Numbered from the stretch's first letter, positions 1-9,718 are shown. The stretch: DNA of 64,000 bases from JAGQYP01 sp041392305 (GCA_041392305.1 JAWKMJ010000002.1:1-64000), one strand, 5' to 3'. The notes: a model not told the origin generated them from the sequence alone. Program-made: numbers and translations.

Positions 1-1582
1 CAGCCATCTTTTTCAAGACTAAATGATTTCCAACCCAAAGTAATCCTTTGACATGCCATTTTAACTTCACAATATTCATGATAATCTTCCCAAATCGCTT
101 TTTTAAAGGTCTTCTAAAACGATGGATTTCACTTAAATTCTTTTGAGGCCAGTCCTGGCCATCGAAATCAGGCAAATAAAGATCGTCTTGCTCTTCAAAT
201 AAAGGAATAATAGGATATTCTTTTCTTCCACTTCTGTTGTTCGTAACCACGAATGCATCTTTGGATAAATGGGCGTACCCGTTATTGATAATTGGATTCT
301 CTGCCTCAATAGGAATAGTAAAGTATTGTCTCAAAAAACGCTCACAATTGGCTCTTCCCAGAAAGTAATCGTGCAATCTGAAATCACGATGAATAAAGCC
401 GCCAAATCCACTTAAAAATCCACAGGCAATAGCTTCTTTCCCTTCTATTTTTTTTGTACTGCCATCGGCTTTTTTCTCATAACGAACTGGCGCAACTAAG
501 TAAACGCTGGCATCATCAGGATCGTTACTGTCACTGATGCTTTTGGGCTCAAATCTTAAGTGATTCAGCATGGCTCCAATGGTTCCTGAGATTACATTGC
601 CTATCTGATCTCCGAATTTCTTTTCAATGGGTTCTTCACTTGGGAAAGGATCTATCATCAACACAGTGGAAGTAGCTTTGGAATAGGATTTTTCAAGTGG
701 TTTGTCCTGAGCAAGCACTTTTTGAACCTTTTCATAGGGTTCATTATTTATAGTTCCACCATCAATATTCAAAGTTTCAAAATATTCTTCTTCCACTTTC
801 ATGTCTACATCGTCATGAAAAATGCAGTCTTTAACATATTGAGTAGGTCGTATTACTTTACGAGCTTTTAAACCAATAGGGAATGCTCCAGTTGCCATTG
901 CCGCATCCATTGCCAGTTGACGCTCATCTGGATTACTGAAATTAAGAGGAATCCAGCCTCTACCTTCATACTGCTGAGCATTGATTTGAAAACAGGCAAA
1001 ATCAGAATGCTTGGAAATATGGTAACTGGATTGGTCAGAATCAGACATGAATTCTTGTTTGAACTGGATGCCGTTGAGGTTGGTTAATGTGGTAAAAACT
1101 TTCAAATCTTCGGCGAAGTATTTTCTATTTGCTGGCGACAGATTTGAATTAGGTTGCAATGTTATCTGGGCAATTTCATCAATAAAATGGGCATTAAAAA
1201 GAGATTCAACAACTCCATCTTTTAAATCATCGTTTTTTAAAAGCTCCGGAAACATATCCTCATTCGTCAAATTCACCCAGGCGTTGAATAGTTTGTTTTT
1301 CGGGCTATTCGTTGGAATATCCTCTACTATTCTAATTGGGACTATTTCATTCTGAATCGCATTGGCGGTGATAATACAAGTCATTCCACCAGCAGAAGCA
1401 CCGCCCATGACAGGAATCACAACATCATGCATAGGTGTGTTTTCGGGGTTACTTAACTTTCTTTTTTCCCATTCTTCCAGGGCTTCAATTAAATAGTCTA
1501 TTACTCCAGCCGTATAGGCACCAGCAGAAACAGCTCCGGCCATACAGAGTCCTATTTCAAAAGGGGTTGATTTGTGGTCCAT
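1..1582 (-). CDS. Patatin-like phospholipase, C-terminus cut off by window edge
   Basis: The frame starts at an ATG at 1582 and runs off the left edge, giving about 527 residues of a longer protein. The N-terminus carries the patatin fold signature: a Gly/Ala-rich oxyanion-hole segment (GLCMAGAVSAGAYTAG, residues 11-26), a nucleophile elbow GASAG with Ser63, and a catalytic-Asp motif DGG near residue 274. Patatins are Ser/Asp lipid acyl hydrolases. The oxyanion segment lacks the classical GGGxRG, as in the longer bacterial patatin-like proteins. No signal peptide is visible, so it is probably cytoplasmic or membrane-associated. It diverges from the next gene across a 184-bp AT-rich gap in which I see no clear promoter box. 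Family call firm; substrate unknown. Confidence 0.85.
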   Translation of the reverse strand, partial: MDHKSTPFEIGLCMAGAVSAGAYTAGVIDYLIEALEEWEKRKLSNPENTPMHDVVIPVMGGASAGGMTCIITANAIQNEIVPIRIVEDIPTNSPKNKLFNAWVNLTNEDMFPELLKNDDLKDGVVESLFNAHFIDEIAQITLQPNSNLSPANRKYFAEDLKVFTTLTNLNGIQFKQEFMSDSDQSSYHISKHSDFACFQINAQQYEGRGWIPLNFSNPDERQLAMDAAMATGAFPIGLKARKVIRPTQYVKDCIFHDDVDMKVEEEYFETLNIDGGTINNEPYEKVQKVLAQDKPLEKSYSKATSTVLMIDPFPSEEPIEKKFGDQIGNVISGTIGAMLNHLRFEPKSISDSNDPDDASVYLVAPVRYEKKADGSTKKIEGKEAIACGFLSGFGGFIHRDFRLHDYFLGRANCERFLRQYFTIPIEAENPIINNGYAHLSKDAFVVTNNRSGRKEYPIIPLFEEQDDLYLPDFDGQDWPQKNLSEIHRFRRPLKKRFGKIIMNIVKLKWHVKGLLWVGNHLVLKKMA

Positions 1583-1766
1583 TATGTTAATTATTAGCGT
1601 ATTAAAAGGCTAATTTAGAAATATTTTTGGCCCATCATATGATACAAAATAGCCTACCTAAATAAAAAAATCCTTGTTCAATCCTATTCTTAAGGTTCCA
1701 ATGGATTCTAAGAATTAAATTTATTTCTTCATTCATTTTTAATATCTTCCGCTCAAATTTAAGGCT

Positions 1767-3362
1767 ATGAAAAATTTACTATTGGCTTATTCTTTGATCG
1801 TCTCCTTTTTACTTTCAATCGGTCAAAATACAGTCGGATTAATTCAAAATTCTGGTCAGCCAAGTGAAGGGCTTACATTATTTGCTCCCTCTTCAAATGG
1901 GAAAGTCTTTTTGATTGATGAATGTGGTTATTTGGTGCATTCTTGGGAATTCAATGAGGATCCTGGTTTGTCTTGCTATCTGCTCCCCAACGGCAATCTG
2001 TTGCGTGCAGGAAAGGATTCACTTCAAATAAGAGACTGGGATAACAATGTTGTTTGGACTTATCCGACTACGGCAAACAATATTCCCCAACATCATGATA
2101 TTGAGCCACTTCCCAACGGCAACGTTTTGTGCATCGTAGCAGATAAATACACTCAGGCTGAAATGACCCAAGAAGGGCGTGATCCATCTATAACAAATGC
2201 CAATTTTAAATTAGATAAAATTGTGGAAATTCAACCTGTAGGAACAAATCAAGCTAATATTGTTTGGGAATGGAAATTTAAAGATCATTTGATTCAAGAC
2301 TTTGACGCGGGCAAAAACAACTTTGGAGTAGTTATAGATCATCCGGAATTACTTGATATCAACTATAACAATCTTTATTTCAACGATTACATCCATCTAA
2401 ATGCGGTAGAATACAATGAGAATTTGGATCAAATTATGATTTCCTCAAGACATTTGAATGAACTATTTATCATTGATCACAGCACCACAACTATGGAAGC
2501 GGCTAGCCATTCAGGAGGTAATTCCAATATGGGAGGTGATTTTCTCTGGAGATGGGGAAATCCTCAAGTTTACCGGCAAGGAGATTCTTCAAATCAAATG
2601 CTTTGGACACAACATGATTGCAGATGGATTCCGAATGGATACCCCGAAGGAGGAAAAATTTCGGTCTTTAACAACAATGGAGATGCCGCTGGTGCTTACA
2701 GTTCTTTACATATACTTGACCCAGTATTAACTGGAGGAGTGTACCAGAAAACAAATAATCGATTTGATCCTCAAAGCTACGACTGGTCTTGGAGCGGAGT
2801 GGTATCAGGAGCTACAATGTATGAATCAATAAAGGGGGCACTTCAAGTACTACCAAATGGCAATAAACTAATTGTTCAAAATTCAATATCCCAAATGGCC
2901 GAAATTGATGCAGGCGGTAATGTGATTTGGGTCTACGCTAACCCTGAAGGATCCAGTCTTCTTAATCAAGGCGATATGATTAATGGACAAAGCAATACTT
3001 TCTTCAGAGCAGATAGATATTCCTCTTCGTATGCCGGGTTTAGTGGAAAAGATCTCACGCCTATTGGTCTAATTGAAGATGTAAATCAACTTTCAGTGAA
3101 TTGTGCCTCGGTTGCTGGAATAGCCGAAACCAATTTAAACGAAATTCAGGTAGTGAATCCGGTTATAAATAATTTCATTGAGTTTGTGGAAAGCCAAAAA
3201 TTAGATCAGGTTTCTATTTATACCTTGGAAGGTAAGGAAATACTCACTGAAAAGAATTTTGTCGGCAAACGTTTCCTATTATCCAATATTCATTCCGGTA
3301 TTTACTTTGTTAGGTTAAACAAGGCGAACCAAACAGATGTAATTAAAATAATTGTCGAGTAA
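1767..3362 (+). CDS. Secreted arylsulfotransferase-like protein with T9SS type A sorting domain
   Basis: 531 residues. The N-terminal 19-20 residues form a signal peptide (MKNLLLAYSLIVSFLLSIGQ). The body resembles the bacterial aryl-sulfate sulfotransferase beta-propeller family: repeated 'LPNGN' turns (CYLLPNGNLL, PLPNGNVLC, VLPNGNKL), a His-rich stretch HHDIEPLPNGN, and Trp-rich blades (VVWTYP, IVWEWKF, VIWVYAN). The last 70 or so residues are a T9SS type A domain (VVNPVINNFIEF... GIYFVRL), so the protein should cross the outer membrane and be released or anchored at the surface. Whether it transfers sulfate is unknown; the fold also occurs in non-catalytic propellers. It is monocistronic and ends 32 bp from the convergent gene. 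Confidence 0.82.
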   Translation: MKNLLLAYSLIVSFLLSIGQNTVGLIQNSGQPSEGLTLFAPSSNGKVFLIDECGYLVHSWEFNEDPGLSCYLLPNGNLLRAGKDSLQIRDWDNNVVWTYPTTANNIPQHHDIEPLPNGNVLCIVADKYTQAEMTQEGRDPSITNANFKLDKIVEIQPVGTNQANIVWEWKFKDHLIQDFDAGKNNFGVVIDHPELLDINYNNLYFNDYIHLNAVEYNENLDQIMISSRHLNELFIIDHSTTTMEAASHSGGNSNMGGDFLWRWGNPQVYRQGDSSNQMLWTQHDCRWIPNGYPEGGKISVFNNNGDAAGAYSSLHILDPVLTGGVYQKTNNRFDPQSYDWSWSGVVSGATMYESIKGALQVLPNGNKLIVQNSISQMAEIDAGGNVIWVYANPEGSSLLNQGDMINGQSNTFFRADRYSSSYAGFSGKDLTPIGLIEDVNQLSVNCASVAGIAETNLNEIQVVNPVINNFIEFVESQKLDQVSIYTLEGKEILTEKNFVGKRFLLSNIHSGIYFVRLNKANQTDVIKIIVE

Positions 3363-3394
3363 TCTTCCAACATCTTAGATTCAGTAAAAAATGA

Positions 3395-4228
3395 TTATTT
3401 CAATTTTAGAACATCTTCTAGGTTGATAGTTTCTTTGTCCGAGATTTTATCTGAAACTTTTTTAAAGTCACCATCTGCGTAAGCACGCGCACCGAATTCG
3501 CAATCCATGCTTGATGATTTTTGGCTGATCGTCAGGTTTTTATTCTCAAAATTGAAAACCAAATGGCATACAGCCTCATCTCCATAAAGTGATTGATTGT
3601 ATTCATATTGATTTTTGCCAATCTTTACTGCTATACCATCAAAAAAAGCTACGTGATAGGTAGGTCCGCACATCAATTCAAATTTGATTTCCAAACTATC
3701 TTTGTGTAATTCTTTTACCGAAACAACTCCTCCATTATAGCCCACTTCCATGTTTCCCGTTTCTTCCAGCCACATGTCATTTAAAAAATACATATCGTAG
3801 GCATAGCTCCCTGTTAATTGAGAACTGCAGTTCTTTTGAAGGGTTGACATATCGTAAGCTACAAACTGACTCATGTCGCCATTTGAAACGGTTAAGGAAA
3901 CATCAAAGTACTTTTCATTTCCCGTCCATTTTCCTTTCCAAGATTTGTCCTCATATTCAAGAAAAAAAGAACCAGTGTGTTTTCCCTCAGCATTGCTTTC
4001 TTCCAAATAAACGATGTCGTTACCATACATATCCCCTTTCAAAATCAGAAAACTTGTTTTGCCTTCGTAATGGTATTTGCCCTTGATAGGAAACTCATTG
4101 TTATTGCTTTTCTCTAATTCCATTTCAATGGCATATTTCCCTCCAATTTTTCCTTTCAGTTTTACGGATGCAGAAATTCCAGTATTAGCAAATAAGGAAA
4201 GTAATAGGATGAATACTATCTTTTTCAT
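3395..4228 (-). CDS. Hypothetical secreted protein
   Basis: 277 residues from the ATG at 4228. An upstream in-frame extension exists but is rejected, because the 4228 start gives a clean signal peptide (MKKIVFILLLSLFANTGISA) and a TATTTTTG promoter box lies 18 nt before it on the same strand. The mature part begins 'SVKLKGKIGGKYAIEMELE', with alternating beta-strand pattern and repeated 'GKYHYEGK', 'GKWTGNEKYFDVSLTV' segments, suggesting a beta-rich periplasmic or surface protein. I recognise no family. The gene is monocistronic and convergent with the sulfotransferase-like gene. Confidence 0.6.
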   Translation of the reverse strand: MKKIVFILLLSLFANTGISASVKLKGKIGGKYAIEMELEKSNNNEFPIKGKYHYEGKTSFLILKGDMYGNDIVYLEESNAEGKHTGSFFLEYEDKSWKGKWTGNEKYFDVSLTVSNGDMSQFVAYDMSTLQKNCSSQLTGSYAYDMYFLNDMWLEETGNMEVGYNGGVVSVKELHKDSLEIKFELMCGPTYHVAFFDGIAVKIGKNQYEYNQSLYGDEAVCHLVFNFENKNLTISQKSSSMDCEFGARAYADGDFKKVSDKISDKETINLEDVLKLK

Positions 4229-4246
4229 TTTCAATTCAGTTTGATC

Positions 4247-4254
4247 CAAAAATA
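4247..4254 (-). promoter_or_regulatory. Promoter -7 box for the secreted protein at 3395-4228
   Basis: The minus strand reads TATTTTTG, an exact match to the Bacteroidota -7 consensus TAnnTTTG, 18 nt upstream of the ATG at 4228. No TTG is found 17-23 bp further upstream. It helps decide the start codon. Confidence 0.5.
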
Positions 4255-4465
4255 TGAAAAACAGCTGGTATTCAGTAGGAATATTCATTTTTGTGGAGAA
4301 ATTTAGTTTAAGCATGATGATTTTGAAGTCGGAATAAATTATGATTGAATAATTATACTTTTTAATGCTATTACGAAAAGATATTTTGGGATTCAAGATT
4401 TTGCCCGATAATGAAATCGAGGAAATGATCAACGATAAATTGAGTGAACAGGAAGAGTAGGTCAA

Positions 4466-6808
4466 TTAATCTAAATACACCCGCTTCACACGATCTGATA
4501 TCCGTGTAAATATTTCATAAGGAATGGTTCCGGTTTTATCAGCTACTTCCTGAACTGAGATGTGGTCTCCAAAAATTTCGACATCATCGCCTTCTTTGGC
4601 ATCTATTTGAGACAAGTCGATCATGGTCATATCCATGCATATATTTCCAATAATTGGAGCTCTCTGTCCTTTAAGAAAGACTGAACCCGGTTGGGAGTAA
4701 CTTCTCATAAGACCATCAGCATATCCAATTGCCAACACTCCTATGCGCATAGGCTCTTTAGCAATAAAAGCCCTTGAATACCCTACCGATTCCCCTTTTT
4801 CAATAGTTCGAATTTGGGTGATTTTTGTTTTTAATTTTAAAACAGGCTCCAATTCTGAATGCTGTGGGTCGCTTATACCATACAAGCCAATTCCCATGCG
4901 AGCCATTTCGTATGGGTTTTGTTTGAAATGCAGAATGGCATTTGAATTATACAAATGACGAAGAAAGCCATAGCCTAAAGCATTTTCTAATGTGGCGACT
5001 GCCTGATCAAATAAGTTCCTCTGCTCATTGGTCCATTCTTCTTCATTAGGATCATCTGAGGCAGAAAGGTGGGAAAATACTGATTTCACTCTTACTTCGG
5101 GCTGACTCACAATTTTCTCAGCAACCTTTTTCAAATCAAATTGACGAAACCCAAGTCGGTTCATTCCTGTTTCAATCTTCAAATGAATAGGATAATTTTT
5201 AATCCCCTTTTTGATCAGAAATCGGATAAATTCTTCTAAAATCTGATCATTATAAATTGAAGGTTCAAGTTTGTTTTCAATCAGCTTCTCAAAGGAATGT
5301 TTTTCACAATTCATGACCAGTGTAGGGGTGTGTATTCCAGCCTTTCTAAGTTTAACTCCCTCTTCTGTATAGGCTACACCTAGATAATCAATCCCCTCAT
5401 TTTCCAGAACTTTTCCGATTCGATCCATTCCGCCTCCATAGGCAGATGCTTTAACCATGGCCAATAAATTTGTGCCAGGAGCTAGTCGCTTTCGAAATAC
5501 TTGAATATTGTTTCGCATGGAAGACAAATCGATTTCCAGCCAGGTTTTATGGGTAATTTCCTCTAATTTAAGTGTAAGCTCTTCCAAGTGATCTTTGCGG
5601 TAGCCTTTAATTAAAATCACCGTATCCTGAATCTCATCTAATCTTCCGCTTTCAATTAAGGCCTCTTTACTTTCAAATATTTTGGTCTCAGAATGTGGCT
5701 TAGAATCTCCAATCAACCAAATTTCATCTAGATCGTAATTGTTTATGATCTTATAAAAATTGTCTTCCATGTCTTTCTCTGGCACTGAAGCAATCAATAA
5801 TTTTTTTCCTTTAGGATATTGTTGGTACTGATAATTCAAAGCTATTTTCAAGGAATCCAAATCAAAACTATAGGCATCGTTGATAATGATGTTGCCATGA
5901 TTTCCATTTTCAGTTTCCAATCTTAGAGAAAGAGAGGATAAGTCTGATATATGCTGCTCAAAATGGTCAGAGAATAAAGACGCGCATAAGATGGAATTCA
6001 TCAAGTTAGTAGGAAATTGAGTTGAAAAATCCACCACCAAGTCTTTGTCTTGTAATTTTAAAAAGGATTGATGTCCTCGGATTTCAATATCCTCATTAGT
6101 CCAAGCCAAAACAGGAGATGTAGCATATGTTTCAAACTCTTGATTGCAGACTACCTTAGAACAGTTTTGAAATAATTTGAATTTCTCTGTAATCTTCTGC
6201 TCCATCGATTCAAATCCAGTATGATGCGCCTTTCCAATTCCTGTAAAAACTCCTATTGTAGGTTGAATCATTTTTTCCAAATGATCCATTTCACCGTGCA
6301 AACTTATACCTGCTTCGAAAAGAGCTAGATCGTGTTCCTTTCTAATTTGTAAAACAGAAAGCGCTACCCCAATTTGAGAGTTATAACTTTTAGGACTTCG
6401 CACTATGGAATATTCATCTTTCAGAAGTTCATAGATCCACTCTTTCACAATGGTTTTTCCATTACTACCTGTAATACCAATAACTGGGAGGTCAAATTTG
6501 GAGCGATGATAAGCAGCAATTTCCTGCAGGGCTTGAAGGGTGTTCTTAACAAGAATTAGGTTCGCATCTTCCAATTCTGTTGTCCTTTCAGAAACAATGA
6601 AAGTCCGACAACCTTGTTCGTAAAGGCTGGCAATAAATTGATGTCCATCTGTTTTGTTTCCTTTTAAGCAGATAAATGCGGTTTGGTCAGGTAAGTAAAC
6701 GTCACGGGAATCAATATCTACTCGATTGACAATAGCATTCTTATTTCCCCAAAGCAGTTCGGCGGAACAAACGTCTAAAATTTCTTGTATGCGAAGTTCA
6801 AGTTTCAC
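4466..6808 (-). CDS. murF-alr: Bifunctional UDP-MurNAc-tripeptide:D-Ala-D-Ala ligase / alanine racemase
   Basis: 780 residues, about the sum of MurF and Alr. Residues 1-415 are MurF: Mur-ligase ATP loop GITGSNGKT near 110-120, the acidic 'FEAGIS' strand and the C-terminal Mur domain. Residues from about 421 (LEIDLSSMRNN) are Alr: PLP-binding lysine in AMVKASAYG near 452, then GIGLYGI, VGYSRAF, IGYADGL and ICMDMTMID near the active-site Tyr and substrate loops. MurF adds D-Ala-D-Ala to the peptidoglycan precursor and Alr makes D-Ala, so one polypeptide makes and uses the substrate. This fusion is established in Bacteroidota. The usual Alr 'KADAYGHG' is KASAYGGG here. The start overlaps the tdk stop by 4 nt, so the two are translationally coupled. 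Confidence 0.95.
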   Translation of the reverse strand: MKLELRIQEILDVCSAELLWGNKNAIVNRVDIDSRDVYLPDQTAFICLKGNKTDGHQFIASLYEQGCRTFIVSERTTELEDANLILVKNTLQALQEIAAYHRSKFDLPVIGITGSNGKTIVKEWIYELLKDEYSIVRSPKSYNSQIGVALSVLQIRKEHDLALFEAGISLHGEMDHLEKMIQPTIGVFTGIGKAHHTGFESMEQKITEKFKLFQNCSKVVCNQEFETYATSPVLAWTNEDIEIRGHQSFLKLQDKDLVVDFSTQFPTNLMNSILCASLFSDHFEQHISDLSSLSLRLETENGNHGNIIINDAYSFDLDSLKIALNYQYQQYPKGKKLLIASVPEKDMEDNFYKIINNYDLDEIWLIGDSKPHSETKIFESKEALIESGRLDEIQDTVILIKGYRKDHLEELTLKLEEITHKTWLEIDLSSMRNNIQVFRKRLAPGTNLLAMVKASAYGGGMDRIGKVLENEGIDYLGVAYTEEGVKLRKAGIHTPTLVMNCEKHSFEKLIENKLEPSIYNDQILEEFIRFLIKKGIKNYPIHLKIETGMNRLGFRQFDLKKVAEKIVSQPEVRVKSVFSHLSASDDPNEEEWTNEQRNLFDQAVATLENALGYGFLRHLYNSNAILHFKQNPYEMARMGIGLYGISDPQHSELEPVLKLKTKITQIRTIEKGESVGYSRAFIAKEPMRIGVLAIGYADGLMRSYSQPGSVFLKGQRAPIIGNICMDMTMIDLSQIDAKEGDDVEIFGDHISVQEVADKTGTIPYEIFTRISDRVKRVYLD

Positions 6809-7380
6809 TGTTCAATTTTGTTGAAGCAAGATCTGCAAAGCGGAATATACTTATCTTTTTCGCCAACATCAATGACATCTTTATTATTCGTGATCCGATA
6901 GGAGAAATTCGCCAGACTTCCGCATTTAACGCAAATCGCATGAACCTTGGTCACATATTCCGCGGTGGCCATGATGGCAGGCATTGGTCCGAAAGGTTTT
7001 CCAGAATAATCCATGTCCAGTCCAGCCACAATTACGCGCACTTTTTGAGAAGCCAACCAGTTGCAGATTTCAAAGAGTCTTTCATCGAAAAACTGAGCTT
7101 CATCAATGGCAACAACATCCGATCTTTTGAATTTTTCTTTGATTTCAGCGGCATTTTCAACTGTAATGGCTTCAAAATCTGTTTCGTCGTGCGATACAAC
7201 TTTGGTGTGGTGGTAGCGATCGTCTACTTTGGGTTTGTAAACTTCAATTTTTTGATCTGTAAATTGAATGCGCTTAAGCCTTCGGATGAGTTCTTCCGTT
7301 TTCCCTGAAAACATAGATCCACAAATGACTTCAATCCATCCGTGCTTCCTTGAATCATAAGGCATTTGCTCAATAAACAT
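6805..7380 (-). CDS. tdk: Thymidine kinase
   Basis: 191 residues, the usual length for type II thymidine kinase. The P-loop GSMFSGKT is at 21-28, the DEAQ motif at 93-96 (Walker B-like, with the base-activating Glu), and the structural zinc site is formed by Cys150/Cys153 (CVKC) and Cys182/Cys185 (CRSC). It phosphorylates thymidine to dTMP using ATP in the salvage pathway. The ATG at 7380 is the only sensible start. It is the first gene of a two-gene operon with murF-alr, overlapping by 4 nt, and diverges from the gene at 7501. Confidence 0.96.
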   Translation of the reverse strand: MFIEQMPYDSRKHGWIEVICGSMFSGKTEELIRRLKRIQFTDQKIEVYKPKVDDRYHHTKVVSHDETDFEAITVENAAEIKEKFKRSDVVAIDEAQFFDERLFEICNWLASQKVRVIVAGLDMDYSGKPFGPMPAIMATAEYVTKVHAICVKCGSLANFSYRITNNKDVIDVGEKDKYIPLCRSCFNKIEQ

Positions 7381-7477
7381 GCTCCTGTTTCGTTATTAAA
7401 TTAAAAATGTGAGTAAACTTTTGACCGCACTACATAATTAAGAATTAAAAGGCGATAAATTTGGGGACTCAGGGGTA

Positions 7478-7485
7478 TAGTTTTG
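7478..7485 (+). promoter_or_regulatory. Promoter -7 box TAGTTTTG for the gene at 7501
   Basis: TAGTTTTG matches TAnnTTTG exactly and lies 15 nt before the ATG at 7501. It overlaps the TTG that would otherwise extend the frame to 7483, which argues for the ATG start. A TTTG at 7460-7463 is only 14 bp upstream, shorter than the usual spacing. Confidence 0.45.
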
Positions 7486-7500
7486 AAAAATTATCAACAG

Positions 7501-8262
7501 ATGGCAGATTCGAAATCAATTGAAAAACAAGGGAAAAGAGTAAAAGAACTCGCAAAAAAGATCCAGGAAAAGGACTATTCTTTACAAGATCTTCATGAAT
7601 TCACAGAATTGCTAAATTCCATGAATGAGAAAGTGGCCGTATTGAAATACCTCACGGCTAAAAACGATTTTCTACCTACTGAGCTTAAAGAGACAAAAGC
7701 AGACATCCCTAACGAAACAAAGACTCAACCAGTCAACGTAATCGTCGAAAAAGAAGAGCCAGAAGTGGAGCCTGAAATAATTGAAGAAACCCCCCCCGCA
7801 TTTTCGTTCAACTTATTTGATGCTGAACCAGCAAAAGAAGAGGAAACTGCAGAACCAGAGCCAAAAAAAGAAGTTAAAGAAGAACCGAAAGCAGAAGAAA
7901 AGAAGGCAACACCTCCATCTTCTTCCAATTTAAGTGCAGCCATCGAAGAACGAAAAGCCAGTGGATCTTTGAATGATAATTATTTTGGTCAGGAAGACAA
8001 TTCATTAGCCAACAAATTGAAAAACACACCTATTCAAAACTTAAAGTCCGCCATAGGCATCAATGTAAAATTCGCGTTTATCAATGAACTTTTCTCTGGC
8101 AATGCGGATGATTTCAATCAATCGGTGGAAGCCATAGACCTAATGAACAATGCGGATGAGGCCAGAGAACTCTTAGGCGAATTATCTGGTAAAAACAGCT
8201 GGGATCTTGAATCAGAAACCGTTTCTCAATTCGTTGAAATGGTGGAAAGAAGGTTTATGTAG
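7501..8262 (+). CDS. Conserved Bacteroidota hypothetical protein with Pro/Glu linker
   Basis: 253 residues from the ATG at 7501. Three parts are visible: an N-terminal helical/coiled-coil region to about 65, a very acidic Pro/Glu/Lys-rich low-complexity linker (about 75-150, many KEEPE-type repeats), and a compact C-terminal domain with IGINVKFAFINELFSGNADDF followed by 'SWDLESETVSQFVEMVERRF'. From memory, that C-terminal pattern recurs in many Bacteroidota proteins of unknown function. No signal peptide or membrane segment, so cytoplasmic. Function unknown; the linker suggests a tethering or adaptor role (inference). Confidence 0.7.
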   Translation: MADSKSIEKQGKRVKELAKKIQEKDYSLQDLHEFTELLNSMNEKVAVLKYLTAKNDFLPTELKETKADIPNETKTQPVNVIVEKEEPEVEPEIIEETPPAFSFNLFDAEPAKEEETAEPEPKKEVKEEPKAEEKKATPPSSSNLSAAIEERKASGSLNDNYFGQEDNSLANKLKNTPIQNLKSAIGINVKFAFINELFSGNADDFNQSVEAIDLMNNADEARELLGELSGKNSWDLESETVSQFVEMVERRFM

Positions 8263-8356
8263 GTTAATTCGGAATGATCAATTCGAAATGCTGAATTAAT
8301 TTATTCTTGAATTACGAACCGAGCAGTAGCGAGCTCATTGACCGATAGGGAAATAA

Positions 8357-9145
8357 TTACGCATTACGCACCGGTTTCCCAACCAACCAAAGCTTATTTC
8401 CTTTTCCTTTGACAATACCTTTCTCCCAGATGTAGTCATCTGATTGCAAGTCTTTGGTCAATAGGTCTAAATCATTCTGGCTATAGGTTCTTGCGTTGGA
8501 TACCGCTCCATCCCAAGCAATAACGAGAGGAAGTACGGGAATCAAATAGGTAAAGATTATCTGATTTAATGTAAGGGGTTTAATCATCGGAGTAAGAAGC
8601 AAAACTACTAAAATATTGATTGGAAAGGCGGTCCACCATAAAAATTTGGGAGAACTATTGTCCGAAATTTCATAAATCAGGATGGGTTCTTTTTTGTCGA
8701 AAGCATCTTTTAAAATCGATTTTGCATTGTCCTCCGTCATGTGGTGAAAAGAGCACACCATGGTTCGCAAACCATCTAGCTCTTCCTGTAGATGAGTAGC
8801 ATCAACGGGATGCGTGATATATTTTAATCCCTCCTCATTTCTAGAGTTCACCAGATCTGCGGCTTTCTGATTGGGATAGAGATCACTTAGACTTACTTGT
8901 AGATGTGGAAAATCCGATTTTTTTAAATCTTCAAAGGCGTCAATCATTGGGCCACCTGCTCCTGAACAAAGATCTATGATGTGATTCTTGCCTGTAGACT
9001 TTAATGTTGTTGATAGCAAGTCGGCTATTACTGGTCTTGATCCAAATAAATTGTGTATCAGTAATAAATATTGTGTCATGCATACCCGAATAAAATCTGG
9101 AAACCATGACAGATCCTCAAATTCAAAAAGATGAATCCGCTTCAT
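8357..9145 (-). CDS. Class I SAM-dependent methyltransferase-like protein with membrane segments
   Basis: 262 residues. A Rossmann SAM-binding motif I is visible as IIDLCSGAGGP near residues 56-66, followed by an acidic strand (VSLSDLYPNQ) and a VDATH segment, as in class I methyltransferases. The C-terminal half contains two hydrophobic stretches (FPINILVVLLLTPMI and IIFTYLIPVLPLVIAW), unusual for a soluble methyltransferase and suggesting membrane association, perhaps with a lipid or quinone substrate (inference). It ends 'LWLVGKPVRNA'. It starts 11 bp after the thioredoxin-like gene ends, so the two are probably cotranscribed. Confidence 0.7.
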   Translation of the reverse strand: MKRIHLFEFEDLSWFPDFIRVCMTQYLLLIHNLFGSRPVIADLLSTTLKSTGKNHIIDLCSGAGGPMIDAFEDLKKSDFPHLQVSLSDLYPNQKAADLVNSRNEEGLKYITHPVDATHLQEELDGLRTMVCSFHHMTEDNAKSILKDAFDKKEPILIYEISDNSSPKFLWWTAFPINILVVLLLTPMIKPLTLNQIIFTYLIPVLPLVIAWDGAVSNARTYSQNDLDLLTKDLQSDDYIWEKGIVKGKGNKLWLVGKPVRNA

Positions 9146-9156
9146 AAAGTGCCTCT

Positions 9157-9648
9157 TTATTTGGACGCTTTTTGAACAATACTTTTTAGTACTTCCAACA
9201 TTTGGTCCTTAGTTCGGTACCCTAATACTGTTTCGAGAATTTCCCCTTTTTGATCTACAAATTTAATTGTTGGATAAGCTGTTACGTTCAATTTTCTAGC
9301 CAATTGATGTTGAGAATTCCTTTTAAATTTATTCTCCGGTTTATAGTCGGGATTTTCGTAACTGACGCCATTAAATTTAACAACTTCATTCCCTTCAGCA
9401 TTAAACTTTACAATATGAAAATTTGCTTTTAAATAATCAGCTACTTCTTTCTCCTGAAATGTTTGAGCCAACATTTTGCAAGGGCCGCACCAAACCGTAT
9501 GTGCATCTATTAAAATAGGTTTACCATCTTTTTTGCTTGCTTTCTGGGCCTCTTCAACAGATACCCAGTTCAATTCATTTTTTTCCTCCTGATTATATCC
9601 TATTGCTGAAACAAGTAGGAATAGGCATAGAATTAGTGTATTTTTCAT
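9157..9648 (-). CDS. Periplasmic thioredoxin-family protein
   Basis: 163 residues with an N-terminal signal peptide (MKNTLILCLFLLVSAIGYNQ). The thioredoxin fold carries the active site WCGPC, with Cys54 and Cys57, preceded by 'GKPILIDAHTV', and the cis-Pro region 'VTAYPTIKFVDQKG'. These are marks of a DsbD-gamma/thioredoxin-like periplasmic reductant or oxidase. The sequence cannot tell reduction from oxidation. It is upstream of the methyltransferase-like gene in the same direction. Confidence 0.85.
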   Translation of the reverse strand: MKNTLILCLFLLVSAIGYNQEEKNELNWVSVEEAQKASKKDGKPILIDAHTVWCGPCKMLAQTFQEKEVADYLKANFHIVKFNAEGNEVVKFNGVSYENPDYKPENKFKRNSQHQLARKLNVTAYPTIKFVDQKGEILETVLGYRTKDQMLEVLKSIVQKASK

Positions 9649-9718
9649 GATAATGTTTGTTTAAGTTCCAATTTACAAATTTTCTCGTTTGTTCTAAGCA
9701 CAATTTATGTACCACGAT

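Noticed and set aside
3395..4465. Longer frame for the secreted hypothetical protein, starting at 4465
   Set aside because: The extra 79 residues have no protein-like character, bury the signal peptide, and lie across a TATTTTTG promoter box that fits the ATG at 4228.
7725..7943. Minus-strand Ser/Gly-rich frame opposite the Pro/Glu linker
   Set aside because: It is the complement of a low-complexity coding linker, a typical spurious frame.
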